From Cellulomonas sp. P24 (GTDB taxonomy: Bacteria; Actinomycetota; Actinomycetes; Actinomycetales; Cellulomonadaceae), in assembly GCF_024704385.1 (NCBI RefSeq), contig NZ_JAJDFX010000002.1, forward strand, positions 1,798,001 through 1,862,000: 64,000 nt of DNA, written 5' to 3'. The translations under genes and the position numbers were made by a program. The notes under the pieces were generated by a model. The model had not been told where the DNA came from and searched no databases. It saw only the letters and a list, made by a program, of their open reading frames with translations. Shown in pieces: positions 25,286 through 34,019 of this stretch; position 1 is the stretch's first letter, and each line of letters starts with the position of its first letter.

Positions 25286-25831
25286 ATGGCGGCGTGGCAG
25301 AGCCTCCTCGAGCAGCTGGTGCGAGAACGGCGTCCGATGCTCATCGGGTACGCCGCGCTCCTCACCGGTAACCGCGACGAGGCAGAGGACCTGGTCCACG
25401 ACGCCATCGTGCGGACGTTCGGGCGCCTGCGGTCCTTCCCCAGTCTCAACGCCGCCGACGCCTACGTCCGCCGAGCGATCTCCAGCGCCTTCATCGATCG
25501 TGTGCGGTCGGAGCGCAGCGGGCGCGACGCGATGCCACGCCTCGTCGCCGGAGACACCACCCAGGTCGACGTCGCGACCAAGCTGGACGTCCGGGCCGCG
25601 CTGCTCTCCCTCCCGCGGCGCGAGCGGACGTGCGTGGTCATGCGCTTCTACGACGACCTGACCGTGGCCGACATCGCGGCAGGTCTCGGCCTGAGCGATG
25701 GCGCGGTCAAGCGCTACCTCAGTGACGGCATCCACCACCTGAACGCGACGTTGGGCACCACGGCCGACCCGGACGTCGAGGACCGCATGGTGGCCGTGGT
25801 GCCCACGACCAGACAGGGGCCAGGGCGATGA
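25286..25831 (+). CDS. ECF RNA polymerase sigma factor (SigE-like, short)
   Basis: 181 residues. Region 2 reads LLTGNRDEAEDLVHDAIVRTFGRL (the core-binding helix and -10 contact), and region 4 reads LPRRERTCVVMRFYDDLTVADIAAGLGLSDGAVKRYLSDG, a helix-turn-helix for the -35 element. Strong ribosome site AAGGGAG. Its stop overlaps the start of the next gene (ATGA), the usual sign of a sigma/anti-sigma pair. The promoter it recognises cannot be deduced here. Confidence 0.92.
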   Translation: MAAWQSLLEQLVRERRPMLIGYAALLTGNRDEAEDLVHDAIVRTFGRLRSFPSLNAADAYVRRAISSAFIDRVRSERSGRDAMPRLVAGDTTQVDVATKLDVRAALLSLPRRERTCVVMRFYDDLTVADIAAGLGLSDGAVKRYLSDGIHHLNATLGTTADPDVEDRMVAVVPTTRQGPGR

Positions 25832-26619
25832 GCGACGAGCTGTCAGCAATCATCCGCGCTGCCGCGCACGACGAGGCTGCCGCAGCCGAGCGCGACCTCC
25901 CGCTCACGACGGCACGCCTGGGCAAGTTCGTGCGTGACGTCCGACGTCGCCGCGCCATCAGCGTGGCGGCCCTGACCGCCGCGTCCGTGACCGTGGCCGG
26001 GGCGGGGGCGCTGGGACTGAGCCTGCTGTGGCCGAACGCCTCGACGGAGATCCCCCCGCTGCCTGCGGCGACGACGTCCTCGCCGCCTGAGCCCTCGACG
26101 CCCGCGCCCTCGGCGTCGACCAGCCCCACCGTCGGACCGACTCCGTCCCCGACCGAGGAACCGTCTCCGAGCTCGACGCCGACGACACCGAGCCGTCCGA
26201 CGACTGCGCCCCCGCCTCCGCCGACGAGCACGACCCCCACGGTTGCGGCGCCCGGTCCGGTCACCGGCGTGACGGGATGGACTGGCGGAGGCTCGGGGGA
26301 GACCACGGTCACCTGGGAGCAGGGCGCCGATGCCACCGGCTACCGCGTGTACCGATCCGACTCGCTGACCGGCCCCTTCGTGGTGGCGGCGACGTTCGAC
26401 GTCGCCACCGGCAAGGTGACGATCGCACCCGCCTTCATCAATGACTACGTCGTCATCTGGTCCTACAGCGAAGGTGCACTCCAAGTCGTCTCCTACACCG
26501 ACGCGATCGGCTACCTCGAACCCACCTACTACAGGGTCGCGGCATTCAACACCGGCGGCGAAGGTCCGCTCTCGCCCGTCGTGTGCGCCACTCCTCCGGG
26601 CAGTCCGTACACCTGCTGA
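25828..26619 (+). CDS. Membrane protein with FnIII-like domain, putative anti-sigma partner
   Basis: 263 residues. A short cytoplasmic N-terminus with heptad-like charged helix (MSDELSAIIRAAAHDEAAAAERDLPLT), one membrane helix (~49-68), a Pro/Ser/Thr-rich linker (~78-145) and a C-terminal domain with a fibronectin type III pattern: VTGVTGWTGGG...TTVTWEQGADATGYRVYRSD...YYRVAAFNTGGEGPLS. ATGA overlap with the sigma gene suggests it controls that factor, with the short N-terminus as sigma-binding segment and the FnIII domain as external sensor. It lacks a classic zinc anti-sigma motif (H-x3-C-x2-C), so this role is inferred. Confidence 0.75.
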   Translation: MSDELSAIIRAAAHDEAAAAERDLPLTTARLGKFVRDVRRRRAISVAALTAASVTVAGAGALGLSLLWPNASTEIPPLPAATTSSPPEPSTPAPSASTSPTVGPTPSPTEEPSPSSTPTTPSRPTTAPPPPPTSTTPTVAAPGPVTGVTGWTGGGSGETTVTWEQGADATGYRVYRSDSLTGPFVVAATFDVATGKVTIAPAFINDYVVIWSYSEGALQVVSYTDAIGYLEPTYYRVAAFNTGGEGPLSPVVCATPPGSPYTC

Positions 26620-26676
26620 CGACCAGGACCCACCGGTGCGCCGCGACTGTCGCCCGACGCTGAGAGGACGACCGAG

Positions 26677-27249
26677 TCAGTCGAGCTCGGCAGCAGCCCG
26701 GTGCAGCTGCTCCAGGGCCGTGCGCATGAGCGCTCCGAGGTCGTGGTCGTCGCCGTCGGCGATCCAGGCCGCGTACGCCTGCGTGAACGCGAGTCCACCG
26801 AGCCCGGCGGCGATCGAGGCGAGCGGCTCGGCGACGCCACGCTGCCGCAGTGCGGCCACCATGGCGGCGGTCATGCCGGCCTGTTTCGCGGCGTTGCGCG
26901 CCTGGAGCTCCGGGTTGCCGGCGATGACGGCGATCAGCCCGGGGCCGAGCTCGCGGTGGAACGGGGTCATCGCGCCGGCGGCCCGCTCGAGCCCGGCGCG
27001 CACCGCCGCGAGCGGGGTGGCGTCGGCGGGCGCCTCCGTGATCCCGTCGGTGAGCAGGCGCGAGAGCGTCTCCTGGCCGGCGGCGAGCACATCGGCCTTG
27101 TCCGGGAAGTAGCGGAAGAAGGTGGCCCGGCTGAGTCCGGCGCGGTCGGCGATCTCCGAGACCGTCGCGCCGTCGTAGCCGCGCTCGGAGAACAGCTCCA
27201 GCGCGGCGGCGACGAGGCGCGCACGCGCATCCGGTTCCCAACGAGGCAT
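26677..27249 (-). CDS. TetR family transcriptional regulator
   Basis: 190 residues. HTH segment ATVSEIADRAGLSRATFFRYFPDKADVL (~27-54). C-terminal domain carries the TetR_C pattern AAGLGGLAFTQAYAAWI. Divergent from an NAD(P)-binding protein gene; two dyads in the gap are the likely operators. This arrangement usually means the TetR represses the reductase and itself until a toxic ligand appears. Confidence 0.92.
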   Translation of the reverse strand: MPRWEPDARARLVAAALELFSERGYDGATVSEIADRAGLSRATFFRYFPDKADVLAAGQETLSRLLTDGITEAPADATPLAAVRAGLERAAGAMTPFHRELGPGLIAVIAGNPELQARNAAKQAGMTAAMVAALRQRGVAEPLASIAAGLGGLAFTQAYAAWIADGDDHDLGALMRTALEQLHRAAAELD

Positions 27250-27263
27250 GGACCGAGTGTACT

Positions 27264-27315
27264 GATGAGACTGTCATCTCATCGTGGTGTTACAGTCATA
27301 AGACCTAAGTCTCAT
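27264..27315. promoter_or_regulatory. Two TetR operator candidates
   Basis: Site 1 at 27264-27283 is GATGAGA-CTGTCA-TCTCATC, perfect 7-bp arms, 15 bases upstream of the TetR start. Site 2 at 27298-27315 has AGAC-CTAA-GTCT core with AT/AT flanks, 15 bases upstream of the reductase start. Both share the GAGAC/GTCTC half-site, so one protein may bind both. Confidence 0.7.
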
Positions 27316-27329
27316 CACTGGAGGTCACC

Positions 27330-28211
27330 ATGCACGTCTTCGTCACCGGCGCCAGCGGCGGCATCGGCTCCGCCGTCGTCCCCGAGCTCATCTCCGCCGG
27401 CCACACCGTCGTCGGCCTCGCCCGTTCCGACGCCTCCGCGGCGGCCATCACGGCGATGGGCGCCACCGTGCTGCGCGGCACCCTCACCGACGCCTCCAGC
27501 CTCACCGCAGGTGCGGACCAGGCCGACGGCGTCATCCACCTCGCCTTCGGCAACGACTTCACCAACTTCCAGGGGAACACCGAGGAGGAGACCTTCGCGA
27601 TCGAGACCCTTGCCCCCGCTCTCGAGGGCACCGGCAAGGCGTTCGTCGCGGCGTCCGGCACACCGGCAGTTCCGGGACGGCTCGCCGTCGAGGACGACGA
27701 GATGCCCCTGGCCGGCCCTCTGGGTGGCCGCGCCCGCAACGCGCACACCCTTCTGGGGCTCGCCACGAAGGGCGTGCGCTCCGCGACCGTCCGGCTGCCG
27801 CGCTCGGTCCACGCCGCCGACGGACGCTACGGCTTCGCCTCGTTCCTCCTCGCGACCGCGCAGCGCACCGGCGTGGTCGGCTACGTCGGCGACGGCAGCC
27901 AGCGCTGGCCCGCAGTGCACCGGCTCGACGCCGCCCGGCTCTTCCGCCTCGTGCTCGAGCAGGCCGACCCGGGAACGGTCGCCCACGCGGTCGGTGACGA
28001 GGGCGACACCATGCTCTCCCTCGCCGAGACGATCGGGCGCCGCCTCGACCTGCCCGTGGCGTCGGTCCCCGCGGACCACTACGGGTTCCTCGGCAGCATC
28101 TTCGCCGTCGACCAGCCCGCGTCGAGCGCCCGGACCCAGGAGCGGTTCGACTGGCTCCCCACGCACCCGAGCCTGATCGACGACCTCACGACGGGCGTCT
28201 ACCCGGGCTGA
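27330..28211 (+). CDS. NAD(P)-binding epimerase/reductase (atypical extended SDR)
   Basis: 293 residues. Rossmann motif FVTGASGGIGSAVV at the N-terminus, HLAFGND strand near 72, and a late LTTGVYPG end typical of NAD-dependent epimerase/dehydratase-like proteins. The usual YxxxK is not clear (AHTLLGLATKGVRS occupies that place), so it belongs to the atypical SDR group rather than a classical epimerase. GGAGG lies 6 bases before the ATG. Divergent TetR and operators suggest induction by a ligand. Confidence 0.82.
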   Translation: MHVFVTGASGGIGSAVVPELISAGHTVVGLARSDASAAAITAMGATVLRGTLTDASSLTAGADQADGVIHLAFGNDFTNFQGNTEEETFAIETLAPALEGTGKAFVAASGTPAVPGRLAVEDDEMPLAGPLGGRARNAHTLLGLATKGVRSATVRLPRSVHAADGRYGFASFLLATAQRTGVVGYVGDGSQRWPAVHRLDAARLFRLVLEQADPGTVAHAVGDEGDTMLSLAETIGRRLDLPVASVPADHYGFLGSIFAVDQPASSARTQERFDWLPTHPSLIDDLTTGVYPG

Positions 28212-28343
28212 CGCAGCTGAGGGAGAGATCGGGGCGCTGAGGTTCCGCTGGGGTCGTCGTACGGCGATGGCCCCAGCTCTCAATCAGCCGTGACGCCGGT
28301 TGACCTCTGTCAGGAGAGCTCACACGACGGCCGTAAATCAGTA

Positions 28344-28356
28344 GTTAGTGACTAGC
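28344..28356. promoter_or_regulatory. Possible autoregulatory operator of the downstream TetR
   Basis: Imperfect dyad GTTAGT-G-ACTAGC (5 of 6 arm positions pair) 13 bases before the TetR ATG. It would overlap the promoter or transcript start. Confidence 0.45.
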
Positions 28357-28368
28357 AATCTAGACGGC

Positions 28369-28941
28369 ATGAGCAGACGGATGCGTGGACCCGAACGCCG
28401 AGCCCAGGTGCTGGAGATCGCGGCTCGGGAGTTCGCGGAGCACGGGCTGCACGGCGCCTCGGCCGAGACGATCGCGCGTGAGGCGGGCATCACCCAGGCG
28501 TACATCTTCCGCATCTTCGGGACCAAGAAGGCGTTGTTCCTCGAGCTCGTCGGGTCCGCATTCGATCGGTTCAGCGACGGCATGCTGCAGGCCGCGGACG
28601 GAACCGGCGGCATCGACGGCCTGAGGCTGATGGGGGCGCAGTACTCCGACCTGCTGGCCGATCGGACGACCCTGCTCCTCCAGCTGCAAGGGTTCGCCGC
28701 GTGTGGTGACGACGAGGTCCGTGATCTCGTCCGGGCATGCTTCGCCCGCCTGTGGCAGGTCGTCGCCGACACCACCGGCCTCGACCCGGTGACCGTCAAG
28801 TCGTTCCTCGCGTTCGGCATGCTGCTCAACGCCGGCGCTGCCCTTGACGTCGGGGAGGTGAACGAGCCGTGGGCCGACGGCATCCGCACCCGCATCCAGC
28901 CGGGACTGTTCGAGCACATCACGGCGGAGACCAACCGGTGA
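28369..28941 (+). CDS. TetR family transcriptional regulator
   Basis: 190 residues. HTH segment ASAETIAREAGITQAYIFRIFGTKKALFLELV (~27-58). I chose ATG 28369; an in-frame GTG at 28348 lies inside the operator dyad. No ribosome site precedes the ATG, which suggests a leaderless message. Its stop overlaps the GTG of the MFS gene (GTGA), so regulator and pump are cotranslated, an autoregulated efflux unit. Confidence 0.9.
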   Translation: MSRRMRGPERRAQVLEIAAREFAEHGLHGASAETIAREAGITQAYIFRIFGTKKALFLELVGSAFDRFSDGMLQAADGTGGIDGLRLMGAQYSDLLADRTTLLLQLQGFAACGDDEVRDLVRACFARLWQVVADTTGLDPVTVKSFLAFGMLLNAGAALDVGEVNEPWADGIRTRIQPGLFEHITAETNR

Positions 28942-30371
28942 GCGCTGTCGCACCCGACGCTCCAGCGGCGCGCGGCCTCGGGCCCGCGGTGATCACGGTC
29001 GCCTTCCTGGGCGCGGTGATCGGCGGCGTCGGCGCCCCGCTCATCACCTCGGTCGCTCTCGACCTCGACGTGCCGTTGGCCGCCGCTCAGTGGACCCTGA
29101 CGGTGACGCTGTTCGCAGGCGCGATCGCCGCCCCCGTTCTCGGCCGCCTCGGCACAGGTCCTCACCGCCGGGCCACGATCCTCGTCACCCTGTCCCTGGT
29201 CGCCCTCGGCGGGCTGCTCACGGCGATCCCGGCGCCGTTCGGGGTGCTGCTGGTCGGCCGCGCCTTCCAGGGCCTCGGCCTCGGTGCTGTCGCCCTGCTG
29301 ATGAGCGTGGCCCGCGACCACCTTCCCGCCGAGCGCGCGCACGCCACGATCGCGACCGTCTCGGTCGCTTCCACGGTCGGCATCGGCGTCGCCTACCCGC
29401 TCATGGGCCTCATCGACCAGCTCGCCGGGCTGCGCACCGCGTACGGCGTCGGCTTCCTGCTCTCCCTCGCCGCGGTCCTCATCGCCTGGCGCACCATCCC
29501 TCAGGACGCACCGCGCCCGGCCGTCCGGGTGGACATCCCCGGTGCGGCGCTGCTCGGCCTCGGGACCCTCGGAGTGCTGCTGGCCGTCGCGCAGCCCTCC
29601 GTCTGGAGCACGCCCTCGGTCGGAGCCACGATCCTCGTCCTCGCGGTCGTCGCGCTCGGCGCATGGGTGCTGCTCGAACGGCGCACCGCCACTCCCCTGG
29701 TCGATCTCGGTCTGTTCGTCCAGCGCGGGGTGGTGCGCGCCAACGCGGCGATGCTCACGTCGGGCATCGGCATGTACCTGCTGTTCGCGCTGCTGACCCG
29801 CTACGTCCAGACGCCCACCGATGCCGGGTACGGATTCGGACTCTCCGGTGTGCTCGCCGGCGCCGCTCTCATCCCCTTCTCCGTGCTGGGCTTCGTGGCG
29901 GGTCGCCTCACCCCGTGGCTGACCTCCCGCATGTCACCGCGATGGACCTTCGTGACCTGCGCCGCCGCTGTCGTCCTCGCGGCCGTGCTGTTCGCGGTCA
30001 CCCTCGGGTCGCTCGTCTCGGCGCTCGCGGCGATGGCGGTGCTCGGCTTCGGCGTCGGCGGCGTCTCCGCGATCATGCCGAGGCTCGTGCTGGACGGTGT
30101 ACCGCAGCAGGAGACTGCGAGCGTCCTGTCGATCAACCAGATCGTCCGCAGCGTCGGGTTTAGCATCGGGAGCGCCGTCGCCGGCCTCCTGCTCGCCACA
30201 GCCACCCCGGCCGCCACCCTGTTCCCGGACGAGCACGGCTACACGATCGCGGCCCTGTGGGTCCTCCCGCTCGTGGTGCTGAGCGTCGGGGTCCTTCTGG
30301 TGGCGCGGAAACCCGGACGCGGGTCTCGCCGGCCCTCCCCACCCCGAAACCCCACGCCGCACCCCGAATAG
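28938..30371 (+). CDS. MFS transporter, DHA2-like drug efflux
   Basis: 477 residues with about 14 membrane helices. Features: AAAQWTLTVTLFAGAIAAPVLGRLGTGPHRRATI (helix 2 and loop 2-3, a reduced motif A) and LVGRAFQGLGLGAVALLMSVARDHLPAERA (motif B/C region with the R and the GLGLG). SINQIVRSVGFSIGSAV is near the end. It should export hydrophobic drugs by proton antiport. GTGA overlap with the preceding TetR gene. The C-terminal 19 residues (PGRGSRRPSPPRNPTPHPE) come from DNA that is repeated upstream of the second RDD gene at 34.5 kb. Confidence 0.92.
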   Translation: MSAVAPDAPAARGLGPAVITVAFLGAVIGGVGAPLITSVALDLDVPLAAAQWTLTVTLFAGAIAAPVLGRLGTGPHRRATILVTLSLVALGGLLTAIPAPFGVLLVGRAFQGLGLGAVALLMSVARDHLPAERAHATIATVSVASTVGIGVAYPLMGLIDQLAGLRTAYGVGFLLSLAAVLIAWRTIPQDAPRPAVRVDIPGAALLGLGTLGVLLAVAQPSVWSTPSVGATILVLAVVALGAWVLLERRTATPLVDLGLFVQRGVVRANAAMLTSGIGMYLLFALLTRYVQTPTDAGYGFGLSGVLAGAALIPFSVLGFVAGRLTPWLTSRMSPRWTFVTCAAAVVLAAVLFAVTLGSLVSALAAMAVLGFGVGGVSAIMPRLVLDGVPQQETASVLSINQIVRSVGFSIGSAVAGLLLATATPAATLFPDEHGYTIAALWVLPLVVLSVGVLLVARKPGRGSRRPSPPRNPTPHPE

Positions 30372-30378
30372 CGTCACG

Positions 30379-31437
30379 ATGGGTGGCATGACGCTTCCGG
30401 GGGGCACGTCCGTCGATCTCGCCTATCCACAGCACGACGCCGACCAGGCCACGCCTGACTATGCGCACTGGACGTTGCGGGTGATCGCCACGCTTCTCGA
30501 TGCCGCGATCAACGCGGGTGTGGCGTTCCTCGCTCCTGTGGGCGGCGGGTCGGGGCTGCCGCTCATCGGCGCCACCCAGCCGTCCGGGTGGTGGTTCTTC
30601 AACCCCTGGGTGGCGATCGTGGTCGTGGTGACGACGGTCATGCAGGCCTACCTCGGCGTCACCCCGGGCAAGCTGCTGGTCGGGATCGCGGTGGTGAACG
30701 ACGCCGACGCCCGTCCTCTCGGACTGGTGCGGACCCTGCTGCGGTGGCTGGCCCACCTGGTCGACGGGATCCTCTTCATCGGGTACTTGCGACCCCTCTG
30801 GAACTCGCAGCGCAAGACGTTCGCCGACAGCATCGTGGGGAGCACCGTCCTGGTCACCCGGCACCCGCGACCGCACCGCCGGTTCGCGCCCCGGACCGGG
30901 CCCGACGTGGGACCGCCGGTCACGTGGGAGGCACCCGCGACACCGAGCTGGCGCCCGGCGGCAACCTGGCTCGCGGCAATCGTCTGCGGGCTCGGCGCGC
31001 TGTACGGCTTCGGACCGTCCTCGATAGAGCACCGCGCACCCGTCGAACTGCAGTGCGCGATGAGCACGTGGGACAGCGGGCCCGCCGGGTTGACGGGTGC
31101 GACCCTGCGCACCACGGCGTCGACGGGCAAGATCACCCGGCTCGGCGTGACCCGTTGGGTCGACGCATCGATTCAGGACGTCTCGGCCACCTGGACGTGG
31201 AAAGGGCACCTGTCAGGGGACGAGGCCGTCGTGCTCCGTCTGGTCGTGACCGGCGCCGACGGGACATCCACGACCCACGACTTCCCGTTCTCGGACATCT
31301 CGGCGAGCACCGCGACGATGCCGATTCCTGCGGCCGCGCTGCAGAGAGTCGGCGACAACTGGTCGTGGACCGCGTCGATCCTCGTGAACGACATGTCGTC
31401 CACCCCGTGCACCGGCACCGCGGCTGCACCACTTTGA
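30379..31437 (+). CDS. RDD-family membrane protein with C-terminal external domain, copy 1
   Basis: 352 residues. The RDD module spans ~25-165: an early LRVIATLLDAAI helix, PWVAIVVVVTTVMQAYLGVTPGK (second helix with the GxTxGK turn), RPLGLVRTLLRWLAHLVDGILFIGYL, then QRKTFADSIVGSTVLV. A further helix near 195-212 leads to about 140 external residues with a cysteine near each end. The role of RDD proteins is poorly known; some move sodium or solutes. No ribosome site is visible before the ATG. Paralogue of the gene at 34597. Confidence 0.82.
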   Translation: MGGMTLPGGTSVDLAYPQHDADQATPDYAHWTLRVIATLLDAAINAGVAFLAPVGGGSGLPLIGATQPSGWWFFNPWVAIVVVVTTVMQAYLGVTPGKLLVGIAVVNDADARPLGLVRTLLRWLAHLVDGILFIGYLRPLWNSQRKTFADSIVGSTVLVTRHPRPHRRFAPRTGPDVGPPVTWEAPATPSWRPAATWLAAIVCGLGALYGFGPSSIEHRAPVELQCAMSTWDSGPAGLTGATLRTTASTGKITRLGVTRWVDASIQDVSATWTWKGHLSGDEAVVLRLVVTGADGTSTTHDFPFSDISASTATMPIPAAALQRVGDNWSWTASILVNDMSSTPCTGTAAAPL

Positions 31438-31718
31438 GCGACGCCACTTCGCGCCCGGCCGCCTCGCTGGTTGGCGCCATCGAGTCCGGGGTCTAGCCTC
31501 GGCTACGGCCGCGGTGCTCAGCGGTGACGAGCTCGTGCTGGCGAGGGCCAGTGGATTCCGGGAGGTGGCGGCGCATGCGCAGTGAGCCTCCTAGTCCCCC
31601 GCCCCGCGGCCTCCCTGTTTCACACCCCTGACCTCTGCCCGCGCGGGCAGCCGGGGTGGTCGATGTGGGGTCGTGGTGGCAGTCCGAATCCCCCACCGAT
31701 GCCTAGGGAGTATCGCGA
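31438..31718 (+). other. Leader region upstream of corA
   Basis: 281 noncoding bases before the corA start. It contains the perfect palindrome CTGCCC-GCGC-GGGCAG at 31635-31650 and other GC-rich dyads. A structured, Mg-responsive leader is possible but I do not see a full M-box or other known riboswitch core. Confidence 0.35.
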
Positions 31719-32857
31719 GTGTCCGAGCCCCGTCGCCTGCCGTTCCGTGCGTTGACTGGTCGACCGCACAGGTCCGACACCCCTGCTGTGGCCGGCCCAG
31801 AGGGAGCCGGTCGTCCCGATCCGACACCCGGCTCGACCAGCAGCGTTGTCGACAGCGCCGTCTACAGCGGAGGCCAACGCGTCGCCTCGCCCACGTCCTC
31901 CCGGCGACCTACCGTGCCCTGGATGCCCAGGACGCGACGATGGCGTGGATCGGCCTCTACCGGCCCTCCGCGGCCGAGCTCGACTCCCTGGCCAGCGAGT
32001 TCGGGCTGCACGAGCTGGCCATCGAGGATGCCAACGAGGCTCACCAGCGGCCCAAGCTCGAACGGTACGGCGACACGTTGTTCGTCGTGCTGCGCGCTGC
32101 CCGCTACCTCGACGACGTCGAGGAGGTTGAGTTCGGCGAGCTGCACCTGTTCATCGGCCCGGCGTTCGTCGTCACCGTCCGACACAGCGAGTCACCCGAC
32201 CTCGCAGCGGTCCGCAGAAGGCTCGAGGCCGACCCCGAGCTGCTCTCCTTGGGTACCGAGGCGGTCCTCTACGCAATCCTTGACGCGGTCGTCGACGGGT
32301 ACTCGCCAGTGGTCGCGGGCCTGGAGAACGACATCGACGAGATCGAGACCGAGGTCTTTCGCGGTGAGCCGCACGTGTCCCGTCGCATCTACGAGCTCTC
32401 CCAAGAGGTCGTCGAGTTCCAGCGTGCCGTGCACCCCCTCAGTGGGATCCTCGTCGGCCTGAGCGCCGGATTCGCCAAGTACGAGGTCGAGGAGGACCTG
32501 CAGCGCTACCTGCGGGACGTCGCCGACCACGTCACCCACATCACCGAGCGCATCGACGGCTTCCGCTCCGCCCTGCGTGACATCCTCACGGTCAACGCCA
32601 CTCTCGTCGCCCAACGCCAGAACGAGGAGATGACGTTGCTCAGCGAGGCCAGCAACGCCCAGAACGAGGAGGTCAAGAAGATCTCTGCCTGGGCCGCCAT
32701 TCTCTTCGCCCCCACGCTGGTGGGCACCGTCTACGGCATGAACTTCGACCACATGCCCGAGCTGCACTGGGCCCTGGGCTACCCCTTCGCCCTCACCCTG
32801 ATGGGACTGGTCAGCATCACCCTCTTCACCATCTTCAGACGGCGCCACTGGATCTGA
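31719..32857 (+). pseudogene. corA: CorA magnesium/cobalt transporter, split by a frameshift near the N-terminus
   Basis: The start GTG 31719 follows GGGAG and reads MSEPRRLPFR...SSVVDSAVYSGGQRVASPTS, the usual actinobacterial CorA N-terminus. At about 31895-31900 the frame is lost; the next frame continues LPATYRALDAQDATMAWIGLYRPSAAELD to the end. One extra C (TCCC for TCC) would join TS to LPATY. The rest is complete: HELAIEDANEAHQRPKLERYGDTLFVVLR, long coiled helices, and two C-terminal membrane helices with the selectivity motif YGMNFDHMPEL. A shorter protein from ATG 31940 is possible. Either pseudogene or assembly indel. Confidence 0.88.
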
Positions 32858-33003
32858 AGCACGGCTCGACCTCGGTCCGTTCCCAGCGGGTCGCTTCCCC
32901 GTCACCCACGGGTCTCCACGACCCGCTGCCCTCGCGACAAGGCGCAACTCAGCTCATCGCATCGCTGTACGACTGGATCCTCAAGATCCCCTTCCGAGAA
33001 CAC

Positions 33004-33165
33004 ATGGACTGGCGCCTTCTGGTGCCCTACGTGGCCCTCTACGTCGCCTCCAGCTACGGGTTCGTCGTCATGGTCTGGAAAGTGTCGACGACAGAGGGGA
33101 TCCTCATGCTTACGCTGGCAGCGGTGCAGGTCGGCGCCAACGCGTGGACGCATCCCCGCAGGTGA
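33004..33165 (+). CDS. Small membrane protein, 53 residues
   Basis: A short frame after corA: MDWRLLVPYVALYVASSYGFVVMVWKV, then LMLTLAAVQVGANAWTHPRR. It has two hydrophobic helices and a basic tail, a realistic small membrane protein composition, but the ribosome site is weak and no family is recognised. The upstream frame stays open to near the corA stop without a start codon, so it may be the end of a decayed longer gene. Confidence 0.4.
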   Translation: MDWRLLVPYVALYVASSYGFVVMVWKVSTTEGILMLTLAAVQVGANAWTHPRR

Positions 33166-33308
33166 ACGGAGACGGGGAACGGACGCGTCGGATCCCGCGC
33201 GGGGTTCGTCACGCGGCAGGGCGGGGACGAGCTGTTGGGGGGCGTCTTGCGTCGCCAACGCGACAAGTTGCCAAGCCACCCTGAGGCTGTGCGCAATAGG
33301 GTAGCCGC

Positions 33309-34019
33309 GTGAAGACACTCCTCTCCAAGCGCCCAGCGCAGTACCTAGCGATTGCCGTGGCGTTCATTGCGGCGGTCGCTGCCATTGCCGCGGGACTGGA
33401 ACACCTAAGCCCCGCGTGGCCTGCGGCGATCCAAGCAGTGGGGTCGATCGCGCTCCTGTTGGTGACTTACCGCTACGTCATCCTCACGGAGCGCCTTGCG
33501 CTACAGCAAGAGAGGCCCATCACTGCGATAAGGCTCCAGATTAGGGAGACTGCGGCGCGGAAGCTTGGTCAAGCGATAGTGCGCGACTCGTACATGTTCT
33601 CGTCGATGGCGGCAGCCACTCGGGAGGCGGTGGAACGGACGCCACCCGACTGGCGCAACGCCTTCGACGTGGACGACGTGAAGCAAATACGCGCACTCGC
33701 GGAAGAAATCGAAAGCCTTACTCTGGAACTACCGCCGCAACTTATGGCTCAGGCGCAGGAGACGTATGTGGCTGTCTTCAAGGCGTGCCTCTACAACATC
33801 TCGGCAGCCAACGTTGTAGCCGAGGAAGTCGTGCTCGCCAAGACCGAGGGCCGGGATGTCGACCCCAAGCGTCTCGAAACAGAATGGACGGTAAGCAAGC
33901 GACCAAGACTCCACGGTAAGCCTGAGTGGGCTGAGGTGCTTGCCGGTGAAGCGTTGCTGGGGGCAGACCTCCTCTGCGATGAGTTGATCACCGCTGTGCG
34001 CGCGTACCTGAGCGAGTAG
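33309..34019 (+). CDS. Hypothetical membrane protein, atypical composition
   Basis: 236 residues from GTG 33309. Two N-terminal membrane helices (~13-30, 37-55) are followed by a mainly helical cytoplasmic domain. Codon use differs from all neighbours: many A- and T-ending codons (CTT, ATA, GCA, GAA, AAG), and GC visibly lower between 33300 and 33950. I recognise no family; small proteins of this plan (two helices plus helical domain) are often found on mobile or defence islands. Together with its place between the duplicated RDD genes, this points to horizontal acquisition (inference). Confidence 0.6.
   Translation: MKTLLSKRPAQYLAIAVAFIAAVAAIAAGLEHLSPAWPAAIQAVGSIALLLVTYRYVILTERLALQQERPITAIRLQIRETAARKLGQAIVRDSYMFSSMAAATREAVERTPPDWRNAFDVDDVKQIRALAEEIESLTLELPPQLMAQAQETYVAVFKACLYNISAANVVAEEVVLAKTEGRDVDPKRLETEWTVSKRPRLHGKPEWAEVLAGEALLGADLLCDELITAVRAYLSE

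Noticed and set aside
31493-31877. Minus-strand short frames in the corA leader
   Set aside because: Low-complexity Arg/Gly translations that overlap one another; no start signals.
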